The notes below the pieces were generated by a model. It was not told the origin of the DNA and did no database searches. It saw only the letters and a list, made by a program, of their open reading frames with translations. The position numbers and the translations under genes are program-made. Positions 33,522 through 41,165 of a DNA stretch of 44,166 nucleotides are shown one piece after another. How positions within the stretch are numbered: position 1 is the first letter of the stretch; the number at the start of each line of letters is the position of its first letter. This DNA is from Nitrospira sp. (GTDB lineage Bacteria > Nitrospirota > Nitrospiria > Nitrospirales > Nitrospiraceae). The stretch is taken from contig JARFXQ010000013.1 of the NCBI GenBank assembly GCA_029194725.1, positions 66,611-110,776 on the forward strand, written 5' to 3'.

Positions 33522-33551
33522 TTGACAGTCTTTTTTCGGCTTTGCTAGGAT
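33522..33551 (+). promoter_or_regulatory. Predicted promoter of the 2-oxoacid:ferredoxin oxidoreductase operon
   Basis: A perfect TTGACA (33522-33527), 18 nt with a T-run, then TAGGAT (33546-33551). The leader would be about 147 nt to ATG 33705, which has AAGGGAGGTG upstream. Confidence 0.72.
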
Positions 33552-33704
33552 GCCCAACGTTCAGTGGATATAAGCAGTGGTTTGTTTGGTTTGCTAGTCA
33601 AACCCTCAAGTCTCCGAGAGTTCTTCGATGCATGTGGACGTGGAGTGTAAGGAGAAAGATTAAGCAGCGGCCGACCGTTGCCAACGATATAAGGGAGGTG
33701 CCTG

Positions 33705-34607
33705 ATGAGTCTTGATTATGTCAAGTTTTCCAATGGATTTGAGAAGTTTATGCCAAAGGAATATCGGGATATGGTGGAGCATGGGCCTTTTGGGAAAAAG
33801 GTCACTGTTTCACAAATGGGGAATTTCAAGGAAGTGTTGGAGGAACATCCCATGTGCGCGGGCTGTGCCATGACGCTCTTCATTCGACTGGCCATGATTG
33901 CGTTTCCCAATCCCGAAGACACGATTACTGTCGGGACGGCTGGTTGCGGTCGTCTGGCCATCTCTCAGGCGGCAATTCCCTTTGTCTACGGCAATTACGG
34001 TGACCAAAATGGAGTGGCGAGCGGCCTGTCCCGTGGTCTCCGTCTCCGCTTCGGCGACAAGCCCAAGGACGTGGTTGTGATGGCCGGCGACGGCGGTACG
34101 GCGGACATCGGCTTTCAGCAAGTACTCCACTCCTGGTTCCGTAAAGAGCGGTTCACGACGATCATGCTGGACAATGAAGTCTACGGGAATACCGGTGGCC
34201 AGGAGAGTGGTATGACCAACCGCGGCGCTGTGCTGAAGATGGCACCGCTCGGCAAGAAGTTTGAGAAGATGGATATGCTGCAGATGGCGAAGGTTGCCGG
34301 TTGTGCCTATGTCGCCACGGTGGTGCCGAACAATCCGCGCCGTGTGGAAAGCGTGATCAAGAAAGCGGTGTTGATTGCGCGCGAAGTTGGATCAACCTAC
34401 ATTCAAGCCTACACGTCCTGCAACATCGAGTACGCCATTCCGACCGACAAGGTCATGGAGGATGCGAAGGCGGTCGAGAATGATCGGTATCAGTTCACGG
34501 AATATGTCAGCGAAGAAGCGAAGCAATACCTCACTGAGCGTTATGGCTACAAGGAATTCCTTGCCAAGCCCGCTGCTCCCGCCGCCGCGATTCCCGGCAA
34601 AGCTTAG
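33705..34607 (+). CDS. porB: Pyruvate/2-oxoacid:ferredoxin oxidoreductase, beta (TPP-binding) subunit
   Basis: 300 residues. It binds thiamine diphosphate: MCAGCAM cysteine cluster, TAGCGRLA, VMAGDGGTADIGF and LDNEVYGNTGGQ (Mg-TPP motif, GDG...N). It takes part in reductive carboxylation of acetyl-CoA or succinyl-CoA in the reductive TCA cycle. First gene of a five-gene operon. The alpha subunit sequence alone does not let me decide between pyruvate and 2-oxoglutarate as substrate. Confidence 0.92.
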   Translation: MSLDYVKFSNGFEKFMPKEYRDMVEHGPFGKKVTVSQMGNFKEVLEEHPMCAGCAMTLFIRLAMIAFPNPEDTITVGTAGCGRLAISQAAIPFVYGNYGDQNGVASGLSRGLRLRFGDKPKDVVVMAGDGGTADIGFQQVLHSWFRKERFTTIMLDNEVYGNTGGQESGMTNRGAVLKMAPLGKKFEKMDMLQMAKVAGCAYVATVVPNNPRRVESVIKKAVLIAREVGSTYIQAYTSCNIEYAIPTDKVMEDAKAVENDRYQFTEYVSEEAKQYLTERYGYKEFLAKPAAPAAAIPGKA

Positions 34608-34628
34608 GCGTTCACGAGGAGGTCCATT

Positions 34629-35345
34629 ATGGCAAAGAGATTCAATATTCGGATGGCAGGCGTCGGAGGGCAGGGTGTCGTCACCGGCTCGCATATTCTC
34701 AGCACCGCCGTCATCAATGCCGGCGGCGAGAGCACCATTGTGCCGTTCTACGGGTCGGAAAAACGGATGGCACCGGTTGAAAGCTATGTCCGGGTGTCGG
34801 ATGAGCCGATTTATGAAATCGGTGAAATCACGTTTCCGCACATCATTATCATCTTCCATCCTCAGGTCATCACCCACGGCAAGTCCTACACGATGCCGTT
34901 CTATTTCGGCTTGAAGGATGATGGGATTGCTCTGATCAACAATGACGGCCCGATGAAGCTGCATCGAGATCAAGCTCGGGAATTAGAGGAGAAGCGCGCG
35001 AAACTGTATTACTTTCCGGCGACGAAGATTTCATTGGAAGTCGCAGGCATGGACCTCGCCACCAACATGGCGCTTATGGGCTGTATCGGTGCGATTACAG
35101 GCCTGACGAGTATGGCGGGATTGGATCAGGCCGTGAAGGATCGGTTTCTTGGGAAAGGTTTTGTGGTATCTGGCGGTACTGCCGCCCTCGATAGTGTCGT
35201 TGAGCGGAAGTTCAAGAAGAAACAGGAACTGATCGAGAAGAATGTCGCCGTCATGCGGACGGGATGGAACTATGCTGTCGACCACGGCTGGGCTGCGGCC
35301 GATGTCAAGCGCGCGGAAGAGCCGGTGGCGGCAGCCACCGCATAA
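34629..35345 (+). CDS. porG: 2-oxoacid:ferredoxin oxidoreductase, gamma subunit
   Basis: 238 residues. It has the gamma-domain N-terminus IRMAGVGGQGVVTGSHIL, FYGSEKRMAPVESYVRVSD and the NMALMGCIGAITGL helix. It completes the catalytic interface with alpha and beta. The ATG follows GAGGTCC, 21 bp after porB. The Ala-rich tail is unremarkable. Confidence 0.9.
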   Translation: MAKRFNIRMAGVGGQGVVTGSHILSTAVINAGGESTIVPFYGSEKRMAPVESYVRVSDEPIYEIGEITFPHIIIIFHPQVITHGKSYTMPFYFGLKDDGIALINNDGPMKLHRDQARELEEKRAKLYYFPATKISLEVAGMDLATNMALMGCIGAITGLTSMAGLDQAVKDRFLGKGFVVSGGTAALDSVVERKFKKKQELIEKNVAVMRTGWNYAVDHGWAAADVKRAEEPVAAATA

Positions 35346-35355
35346 AAGGAGCACC

Positions 35356-35679
35356 ATGTATCTTGTTGCTGATATCAGCGTCGAAATCTGCGCCGCAAAG
35401 AGCTGTAAGCTCTGTACGCAATATTGCCCAGAGGCCAATACTATTCAGTACAGCGACGAATTGGGTAAGGATAAAGGATTCAAGTACGGTTCGGCCTACG
35501 TAGCAGTGGATCGCTGCAAGGGCTGCGCGCAATGTGTGTGGGTCTGCGACAATATGGCAAAGAACTACGCGATCAAAATGATCATGATCGATCAGCTGCC
35601 CAAGGCAGCGCTGACCGAGAACATCACCTATGGCGAAAAGAGCACGACGGCCGTTTTGGCCAGTCCGGCCGCCGGATAA
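35356..35679 (+). CDS. porD: 2-oxoacid:ferredoxin oxidoreductase, delta (ferredoxin-like) subunit
   Basis: 107 residues with two 4Fe-4S motifs: CAAKSCKLCTQYCPE (Cx4Cx2Cx3CP) and CKGCAQCVWVC (Cx2Cx2Cx3C). It passes electrons from the external ferredoxin to the TPP site. ATG 35356 has AAAAGGAG upstream; longer upstream reading in this frame runs into porG and is rejected. Confidence 0.92.
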   Translation: MYLVADISVEICAAKSCKLCTQYCPEANTIQYSDELGKDKGFKYGSAYVAVDRCKGCAQCVWVCDNMAKNYAIKMIMIDQLPKAALTENITYGEKSTTAVLASPAAG

Positions 35680-35701
35680 GACCTGAGGAAAGGGGAAGGG
35701 C

Positions 35702-36466
35702 GTGGCAACAACACAGGATACTAGAGAGCGCATCATCGTGCCGGGTCCGGCGGGCTTCCATCCTCCGTCAGCCGCGCAATTGGGGGTGTCGCTGCCGGAC
35801 CCAGGAGAAGGGTTGTTTTACGGATTGCTTGAGCCGAACGAGGAAGTGGTGATTGAAGAGATGGCTCGTAAAATGCTGACGAGTCCAAACGCGACTCTCT
35901 TCCCTGGGCCGATGTTGCTCTGGGCCTGGAACGATCATGCAGTGGAAAAAGCGAAGGCAACGCTGGAAATCGCCGCGCAGATCCCTGAAGTCATGATCAT
36001 TCCGATGCCGGACTATCGCCCGAAGTATCCAAAGATCGACCCGGAAGAAGTCATCAACCCCAATCACCCCAATCTCACAATTTGGGGCAATAAGATCGAA
36101 GCCTGCATCTTCATCGGGGTGCATTGTCATTATGCGAATCTGACTCTCAAGATGATCCGAGCTGGAACGAATTGCTGCACGATGGCGATTTGTGCCGAAC
36201 AGGGTCACGAAGATGCCATGCTCACCATCCGCGACTCAGATACGGTCAAGTTGAAACGTGTTGCCCAGATCTTCAAGCGAGTACGCGAAGAAATGGGTAT
36301 CAAGCTGCCTGAGAGCGGCGAGAACGTGCGTTTTACCGGGACGCAATCCAAGGTGCATGATGGGAAGACCCACACCAATCCGATGGCATTTGCGCCGACC
36401 CCAGGTGGGGCAGCGAGCGCAGCGAGCTTTGGTCATTCAGCAGAACAGATGAAGCGAGAGGGGTAG
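35702..36466 (+). CDS. porE: 2-oxoacid:ferredoxin oxidoreductase, epsilon-type subunit
   Basis: 254 residues, GTG start with GGGGAAGG upstream. It matches the extra E subunit of five-subunit oxidoreductases from Hydrogenobacter and Nitrospira (recalled): LFPGPMLLWAWNDHAVEKA, IPMPDYRPKYPKIDPE, GVHCHYANLTLKMIRAGTNCC. Its function is poorly known. The two adjacent Cys (NCC) are notable. Between delta and alpha in the operon. Confidence 0.85.
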   Translation: MATTQDTRERIIVPGPAGFHPPSAAQLGVSLPDPGEGLFYGLLEPNEEVVIEEMARKMLTSPNATLFPGPMLLWAWNDHAVEKAKATLEIAAQIPEVMIIPMPDYRPKYPKIDPEEVINPNHPNLTIWGNKIEACIFIGVHCHYANLTLKMIRAGTNCCTMAICAEQGHEDAMLTIRDSDTVKLKRVAQIFKRVREEMGIKLPESGENVRFTGTQSKVHDGKTHTNPMAFAPTPGGAASAASFGHSAEQMKREG

Positions 36467-36488
36467 GTCGAGCGCTTTGCTCACCATC

Positions 36489-36518
36489 CTTATAGAGCTG
36501 CAACTTATAGAGGTGCAA
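36489..36518 (+). repeat. Tandem duplication of the porA ribosome-binding region
   Basis: CTTATAGAGCTGCAA (36489-36503) is followed by CTTATAGAGGTGCAA (36504-36518), differing by one base. The second copy supplies AGAGGTG just before ATG 36521; the first copy has AGAGCTG, a weakened site. Confidence 0.85.
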
Positions 36519-36520
36519 CT

Positions 36521-37855
36521 ATGAGCGAAACCGAAGTGAAAACCAATCCGCAAGGCGATCCGATCACCAGCGTCGCGGTGCCGAAGTCGGATGGGAAAAA
36601 AGATCCGCACGGTGAAGCCAAAAGACAGAAAGTCGTGACTCCCGAGTACATGTTTCTCGAGGCGCCCCGGACGAAGGAATTCATCACCGGTAGTGAAGCG
36701 GCGAAGGAAGCGGTCCGTCGCTCGAACGTGGATTTGGCCATCGCCTATCCGATCACCCCGCAGAGCGAGACCATGCAGCTGGTTGGTGTGCTCTATGGTG
36801 AAGGATATGTGAAAGAATATTACCGAGGTGAAGAAGAAGTCGGCGTCATGGCGGCAATCGCTGGTGGATCTCGCGCGGGTGTCCGTTGCTATACCGCGAC
36901 TGCCGGACCTGGTACGCTACGCGGGCTGGAAGGTATAGCCTCCTGGCCGGGCCATCGTCTTCCGGTCGTTGCCATGTTCACCTGCCGCGTGGTCAACGCG
37001 CCGCTCGCAATTCAGCCGGACAACATCGAGGTGTCCTACTTGCTCAACTGCGGGATGATCGTGTTCCATGCCGAGAACCAGCAGGACATGTTCGATTTCA
37101 CGATGACCGGTTTCACGATCAGTGAAAAGAACGATGTGACTTTGCCGGTCGGCGTCTGTTGCGATGGGTTCTTCGTCACTCATGCTCGCGGCTATGTGCG
37201 TATGCAGGATCGCGGTATTAAGTTGCCGCCACGAGAAGCCTGGCGGGGTGCAGTCCCAGTCCTCGATGCGGAGAATCCTCCTGCTCGTCTGTCCCGCGAT
37301 GCCCCAGTTCAGAAGTCGAACTTCATGGCTTACAACATCCACGCCGTCTGGCAACAAGAGGTTTGGGCGGCGGTTGAACGTTCCCGCAAGTACATTAATA
37401 AGTACATGGGCGGCTTGTTGACGGCGGAAAACGCCGAAGGGGCAGAGGCCATCATCATCGCTTCCGGCAGCGCGGCGGCCCAATCGCGCGAAGCGGTTCG
37501 ACTTTGCAAGGACAAGGGTCTTAACGTCGGGTTGATCAAGGTTCGCTCGCTCCGTCCGTTCCCAACGAAGGAGCTGCGCGAGCTGTGCAAGAATACAAAG
37601 TTGATCGTCGTGCCGGAATTCAATTACGTCGGCTGGTTGGCCAAGGAAGTGGCGACCGCAGTCTACGGGTACTCCAAAGCCAAGATCATCGGCGGCCCGC
37701 GCGTCTACGGTGGTCAGTCGATGCCGGTGGAGTTGATCGTGGATGAGGTTGAATCCGGCCTGACCGGCAAGAAGTCCACGAACGTTGCGATGTCGCAAGT
37801 CATGGGAGGGGCAGTCAGTCACGACGAGGTTGCCCAATTCATGCGCAGCATCTGA
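36521..37855 (+). CDS. porA: 2-oxoacid:ferredoxin oxidoreductase, alpha subunit
   Basis: 444 residues. A long polar N-terminus (about 1-45) precedes the pyrimidine-binding domain: TGSEAAKEAVRRS, AYPITPQSETMQLVG, TATAGPGTLRGLEG. The C-terminal transketolase-like domain follows (LIKVRSLRPFPTKELREL, VPEFNYVGWLAKEVA). It is the last gene of the operon, before a strong terminator. Confidence 0.93.
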   Translation: MSETEVKTNPQGDPITSVAVPKSDGKKDPHGEAKRQKVVTPEYMFLEAPRTKEFITGSEAAKEAVRRSNVDLAIAYPITPQSETMQLVGVLYGEGYVKEYYRGEEEVGVMAAIAGGSRAGVRCYTATAGPGTLRGLEGIASWPGHRLPVVAMFTCRVVNAPLAIQPDNIEVSYLLNCGMIVFHAENQQDMFDFTMTGFTISEKNDVTLPVGVCCDGFFVTHARGYVRMQDRGIKLPPREAWRGAVPVLDAENPPARLSRDAPVQKSNFMAYNIHAVWQQEVWAAVERSRKYINKYMGGLLTAENAEGAEAIIIASGSAAAQSREAVRLCKDKGLNVGLIKVRSLRPFPTKELRELCKNTKLIVVPEFNYVGWLAKEVATAVYGYSKAKIIGGPRVYGGQSMPVELIVDEVESGLTGKKSTNVAMSQVMGGAVSHDEVAQFMRSI

Positions 37856-37880
37856 TACGGGGTTTCTTAGGAAGTGAAAA

Positions 37881-37918
37881 AGAGCCTGTCCGGGCAACCG
37901 GGCAGGCTCTTGTGTTTT
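37881..37918 (+). terminator. Rho-independent terminator of the oxidoreductase operon
   Basis: AGAGCCTGTCCGG pairs with CCGGGCAGGCTCT across a GCAA-type loop (37881-37910), one G-T pair, followed by TGTGTTTT. It lies 25 bp after the porA stop. Confidence 0.88.
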
Positions 37919-37948
37919 GGCGGGCTGCGGAAGGAGTCGATTGGTGTG

Positions 37949-38022
37949 TTTCGACAGGCTCAGCACGAACGGAAAAGCTAAGCATATTCAATCAGCGCTC
38001 CGTTCGTCCTGAGTCTCTCGAA
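37949..38022. repeat. REP-like intergenic inverted repeat
   Basis: TTTCGACAGGCTCAGCACGAACGG (shortened here: TTCGACAGGCTCAG, then CACGAACGG) at 37949-37972 is inverted at 38000-38022 as CCGTTCGTCCTGAG, then TCTCTCGAA. This motif is familiar as a dispersed intergenic palindrome in many environmental bacterial genomes (from memory). A GATGAACGG echo follows at 38024-38032. Confidence 0.65.
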
Positions 38023-38161
38023 GGATGAACGGAGGGTTTTTCTGCGGCCTGCTAGGTGCGTCGAGTGACTCGCGATTCGTGAAGCCCGCTTCGACTCAAC
38101 GAGGCGAGCGGATCTCGCAAGAATTCCATGGACGACATCTCGCCAGATACGAGTAACGTTG

Positions 38162-38410
38162 TTATCCTTGGATTTCGTCCTCAATCATCTCCTCACTGGA
38201 CGGCATGCCATAAGCGACATACTTCGCATAGGACAGGTAAATTGCCGCACTGTCCGTCATAGCTTTCGAGCCGGCAGTCAGTCGAACGACCTTGTCGGAG
38301 CCGGGGGGTTCTATGTTCTGCAACATCGTGACATGGTCGTGTAGCAGCCTGATATACCGTTCCACAGCTGATTCGACTTCCTTGTAAGCCTTCAGGATTT
38401 CATCCGTCAT
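38162..38410 (-). CDS. Small hypothetical helical protein
   Basis: 82 residues (MTDEILKAYKEVESAVERYI...). Mostly amphipathic helix; the middle NIEPPGSDKVVRLTAGSKAM is a turn region. No family recognised. A clear GGAGGACAACC before ATG 38410 and divergent position from the Rsm22 gene support it being real. It looks cytoplasmic. Confidence 0.62.
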   Translation of the reverse strand: MTDEILKAYKEVESAVERYIRLLHDHVTMLQNIEPPGSDKVVRLTAGSKAMTDSAAIYLSYAKYVAYGMPSSEEMIEDEIQG

Positions 38411-38412
38411 GG

Positions 38413-38442
38413 TTGTCCTCCGTAATAGGTCGAGCATACACT
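38413..38442 (+). promoter_or_regulatory. Predicted leaderless promoter of the Rsm22-like gene
   Basis: TTGTCC (38413-38418), 18 nt, TACACT (38437-38442), then 6 nt to ATG 38449. No Shine-Dalgarno is present. The -35 overlaps the divergent gene's ribosome-binding region. Confidence 0.5.
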
Positions 38443-38448
38443 AGCCTC

Positions 38449-39627
38449 ATGCAATGCCTCAACGCCACGGTTTCACCGTTACTCCTTGAGGCCATCGCTG
38501 AACGGATCGAGACCGAGGATCTCTCTCAAAAAAAGTTAGGGCAGGCAGTGGCGGCGCTTTCCAAGAGCTTCACTAAAGAGCGGAGTCGTCTATCCCGAAC
38601 ATATCTAGACGATGAGTTTTTGGGGGCTGCGTATCTTCAGTATTTCATGCCCATCAATCTGGCGAAAATCCAGTTGTTGCTCGATGAGATGCCGACTCCG
38701 AAACCGGTCGAGGGGTTTTCCGTTCTCGACCTTGGCTCGGGGCCGGGAACCGGGGCTCTGGCGGTCCTTGACTGGTGGTCTCAACGAAAGTTGCCATATG
38801 CGTTATCAGTTACCGCTGTCGATAGTTCGACGGTAGCCCTCAGACAAGCCAGGAATTTATGGGATCGCTACTGTCGGGTGGCCAGTCTTCAGGAAGCGGA
38901 CTTGCGGACGTGTGAGGGAGATTTGGAGCGACGAGCCTGGTTGGAACAGGTTCGACAGAAGTGGCCGTTTGATCTCATCATTCTTGCCAATTGTTTGAAT
39001 GAGATCTTTGCAGACGCAGGCGATCCCATCATGGCGCGAACTACCTTTGTTGACCAGTCTCTAGCGTTAATGGCACCGCACGGCACGATGATGATCGTCG
39101 AGCCGGCGTTACGAGAAACTTCTCGCGCACTCCATCGGGTGCGCGATCGATTGCTTCAAGAGAAACGGTGCACTCTCTATAGCCCCTGTCTCCATGAGCA
39201 GAATTGCCCAGCCTTAGCGAAGGCTGACGATTGGTGCCATGAAGAACGGGCATGGGAACCACCTGTGATTATTCAGGAGATCGACGAGCAAGTAGGCTTC
39301 ATCAAGGATGCGTTGAAATTTTCGTACGTATTGTTGCGCAAAGACGGCAAGACAATTGTGAATCGGAGGCCTGACATGTATCGAGTTGTGAGCGAGTTGC
39401 GCGAATTAAAAGGAGAGAAGCGGGCCTGGCTCTGTAATGAGCAGGGCCGCAAAGAAGTCGGACGGCAGGATCGCCTGGCCTCTCCTCACAACGAAGCATT
39501 CGATCAGTGGCATCGTGGTGCCATTGTACAAATTGAGCGGATCATTCGGAAGGAACGGAGAGGGAAGGTTTCGTCACTGGGACGGCTTGAGCGAGATGCT
39601 GAGGTGCAGATTGTTCGTTCAGTGTGA
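38449..39627 (+). CDS. Rsm22-family small-subunit rRNA methyltransferase-like protein
   Basis: 392 residues. SAM-binding motif I is FSVLDLGSGPGTGALAVLDW; a D follows in AVDSS, then DLIILANCLNEIF. The later CLHEQNCPAL...DWCHEE cysteine cluster is characteristic of Rsm22/mitochondrial assembly methyltransferases, possibly holding an Fe-S or zinc centre. It likely acts in small-subunit assembly (family knowledge). ATG 38449 is preferred over a TTG at 38413. Confidence 0.8.
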   Translation: MQCLNATVSPLLLEAIAERIETEDLSQKKLGQAVAALSKSFTKERSRLSRTYLDDEFLGAAYLQYFMPINLAKIQLLLDEMPTPKPVEGFSVLDLGSGPGTGALAVLDWWSQRKLPYALSVTAVDSSTVALRQARNLWDRYCRVASLQEADLRTCEGDLERRAWLEQVRQKWPFDLIILANCLNEIFADAGDPIMARTTFVDQSLALMAPHGTMMIVEPALRETSRALHRVRDRLLQEKRCTLYSPCLHEQNCPALAKADDWCHEERAWEPPVIIQEIDEQVGFIKDALKFSYVLLRKDGKTIVNRRPDMYRVVSELRELKGEKRAWLCNEQGRKEVGRQDRLASPHNEAFDQWHRGAIVQIERIIRKERRGKVSSLGRLERDAEVQIVRSV

Positions 39628-39754
39628 GGAAATATTATAGAGCGCGTGACGAACGGTGCGCGTGTCCAGTTGCAGCATCATGTGCATGAGTCCGGATGAT
39701 CATCCCAGGGTACGATCGACTCGAACACGAAAGTTGGCTCGCGCAGGCTAAGTT
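39628..39754. other. Intergenic stretch before the broken small gene
   Basis: No gene or strong hairpin seen. Contains a repeated GCGCGTG-like motif near 39646 and 39658. Confidence 0.35.
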
Positions 39755-39919
39755 ATGGCAGGAAAGGCCAAGAAGACGGAGCACGCCGGAGCGAAAAGGG
39801 GATATGGGGCCTACTGAGGTCGCAAGGCCGACGCCAAACGGGAGGGCAATCGGTTGCGACGTGAGAACGCTAAGCGAGCTGTACTGCTATTCGAATTAAG
39901 AGAGCTGGATGAAGTCTGA
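39755..39919 (+). pseudogene. Small basic protein gene with an in-frame TGA
   Basis: ATG 39755 reads MAGKAKKTEHAGAKRGYGAY, then TGA at 39815-39817, then in the same frame GRKADAKREGNRLRREN and on to ELDEV and a TGA at 39917. Small basic proteins with an EHAGAK...GAYWGRK pattern are familiar to me from other bacteria, in which the TGA position is a Trp (TGG). So a G-to-A change probably broke it, unless UGA is read through. 54 codons in all. Confidence 0.6.
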
Positions 39920-39938
39920 TTAGGGGAGAGCCGCGACT

Positions 39939-40121
39939 TTAATCTGCTTCCGGCTCCGAACTGCCGTGCTGGTGGGAGACCTTGTCTTCCTCGAACAGAT
40001 CCGCCATTTCTTCAGCCATTACCGCATCATCATCCTGAACGGCGATCAAGGGGATTTCTTTTCTTTCCTTGGGTTTCTCTTCCGGCTCGGAGGGGGCAGG
40101 CTGTTTTGGATTTTCACTCAT
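39939..40121 (-). CDS. Small acidic low-complexity hypothetical protein
   Basis: 60 residues, rich in Glu, Pro, Lys and Asp (QPAPSEPEEKPKERKEIP; DDDAVMAEEMADLFEED). No family recognised. No Shine-Dalgarno; TATACT (40134-40129) ends 7 nt before the ATG, so the message may be leaderless, as for neighbouring genes. Likely disordered. Confidence 0.5.
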   Translation of the reverse strand: MSENPKQPAPSEPEEKPKERKEIPLIAVQDDDAVMAEEMADLFEEDKVSHQHGSSEPEAD

Positions 40122-40184
40122 GGTTTTCAGTATACACTCATGATGCTGAAAAAGTCTGGCATCTTTGTTTGGACATCCAACCGG

Positions 40185-40544
40185 CTATTCAAATGCCTCC
40201 AGCGACGATTTCTCAGGGAACTGCCGCTTGCAGTTCCGGCAGGTCACGAAGTAATAGGCCTCTCGCACGGACAAGGTGGCTCGAAAGTCGAGATCGACCC
40301 CCTGATGATTGCAGGCCGTGCAGGAAATCTCCTTTAACCGGAGTGGCACATCCGGCTGTGTCCGAAGATAGAACTCCATATCGGTATAGACAGGAAACGT
40401 GTAGTAACACTTCTTACAGATGCCTCGCCAGTCGCCATCTGTTCCCATGAACCGTTCGTCGATAGCAAAGCTGGACTTTTTGCAGATGGCGCATGGGACT
40501 GTGTCCAGGCGACGTTCAACTTCTTGCTGAGTGATAGTGACCAT
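40185..40544 (-). CDS. Zinc-ribbon hypothetical protein with two CxxC pairs
   Basis: 119 residues from ATG 40544. Cysteine pairs CAIC and CKKC (about 18-48) and CTAC and CRNC (about 75-104) suggest two zinc ribbons. Other motifs: RFMGTDGDWRGICKKCYYTF, PEKSSLEAFE. No function recognised. It diverges from the phosphatase gene, and its own promoter is at 40554-40583. An upstream in-frame ATG at 40649 would add atypical residues. Confidence 0.7.
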   Translation of the reverse strand: MVTITQQEVERRLDTVPCAICKKSSFAIDERFMGTDGDWRGICKKCYYTFPVYTDMEFYLRTQPDVPLRLKEISCTACNHQGVDLDFRATLSVREAYYFVTCRNCKRQFPEKSSLEAFE

Positions 40545-40553
40545 GTCGGTACG

Positions 40554-40583
40554 AGTATAACGGGCGCGGAAATGAAATCGCAA
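40554..40583 (-). promoter_or_regulatory. Predicted leaderless promoter of the zinc-ribbon gene
   Basis: On the minus strand TTGCGA (40583-40578), 18 nt, TATACT (40559-40554), then 9 nt to ATG 40544; no Shine-Dalgarno. Confidence 0.5.
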
Positions 40584-40610
40584 CCAGCACCCCATCGCCG
40601 GTGAGCTTGC

Positions 40611-40638
40611 TTGACGATCATCGGACTCGCGATATACT
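40611..40638 (+). promoter_or_regulatory. Predicted leaderless promoter of the phosphatase gene
   Basis: TTGACG (40611-40616), 16 nt, TATACT (40633-40638), then 9 nt to ATG 40648; no Shine-Dalgarno. The TATACTGAAA sequence also precedes the small acidic gene at 40121. Confidence 0.55.
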
Positions 40639-40647
40639 GAAAGCGCC

Positions 40648-41058
40648 ATGCATCAGATAACAGACAATCTGCTGGTGGGCAGTATCATCGATGCGGAGGA
40701 GCCTCCACCGACGATCGGCACACTCCTGCTGGTTGCCGAAGAGTTTACGATTACACCTGCTGCCTGGATGGATTATCATCGGATTCCTTTTCGAGAGTTT
40801 GCGAAGGCCGATCCTGCCAAGCTGACGGAAGCGGTTCAATGGCTTGAACAGCGCGCACCAAAAGGTCGGACCTTGGTTTGTTGTCGAGCAGGCATGGGCC
40901 GCTCTGTTTCAGTGGTCATGGCCTATCTGTGCTGTATTGAAGGCCGGACCTATGATGAAGTCTTGATGTTGGTCATGGCTCGGCGTCCTGGTGCCATGCC
41001 GTTGCCGAACCTTCAAGTTGCCATCGAACAGGTGCGCCAACTTCGACGGGCTGCCTAA
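40648..41058 (+). CDS. Dual-specificity/tyrosine phosphatase-like protein
   Basis: 136 residues, the size of a minimal DSP domain. The signature CRAGMGRS (Cx5R) at about 79-86 follows RTLVC. An upstream D (YHRIPFREFAKAD) can serve as the general acid. It dephosphorylates Tyr/Ser/Thr of proteins or other phosphoesters; substrate unknown. It is a single gene, probably leaderless. Confidence 0.88.
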   Translation: MHQITDNLLVGSIIDAEEPPPTIGTLLLVAEEFTITPAAWMDYHRIPFREFAKADPAKLTEAVQWLEQRAPKGRTLVCCRAGMGRSVSVVMAYLCCIEGRTYDEVLMLVMARRPGAMPLPNLQVAIEQVRQLRRAA

Positions 41059-41165
41059 TTCTGTCGCCCTTCGCATAGATTTTCCCCGATCCTTCAGTGC
41101 CGTCTTGCCTTTCCTCAATTCCCATGGCGTAATGAGGCATCTCACCACCTTTGCCTGGTTCAGGT

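Noticed and set aside
39815..39817. Selenocysteine reading of the in-frame TGA
   Set aside because: The position is Trp rather than Cys in the family pattern, and no stem-loop resembling a SECIS follows.
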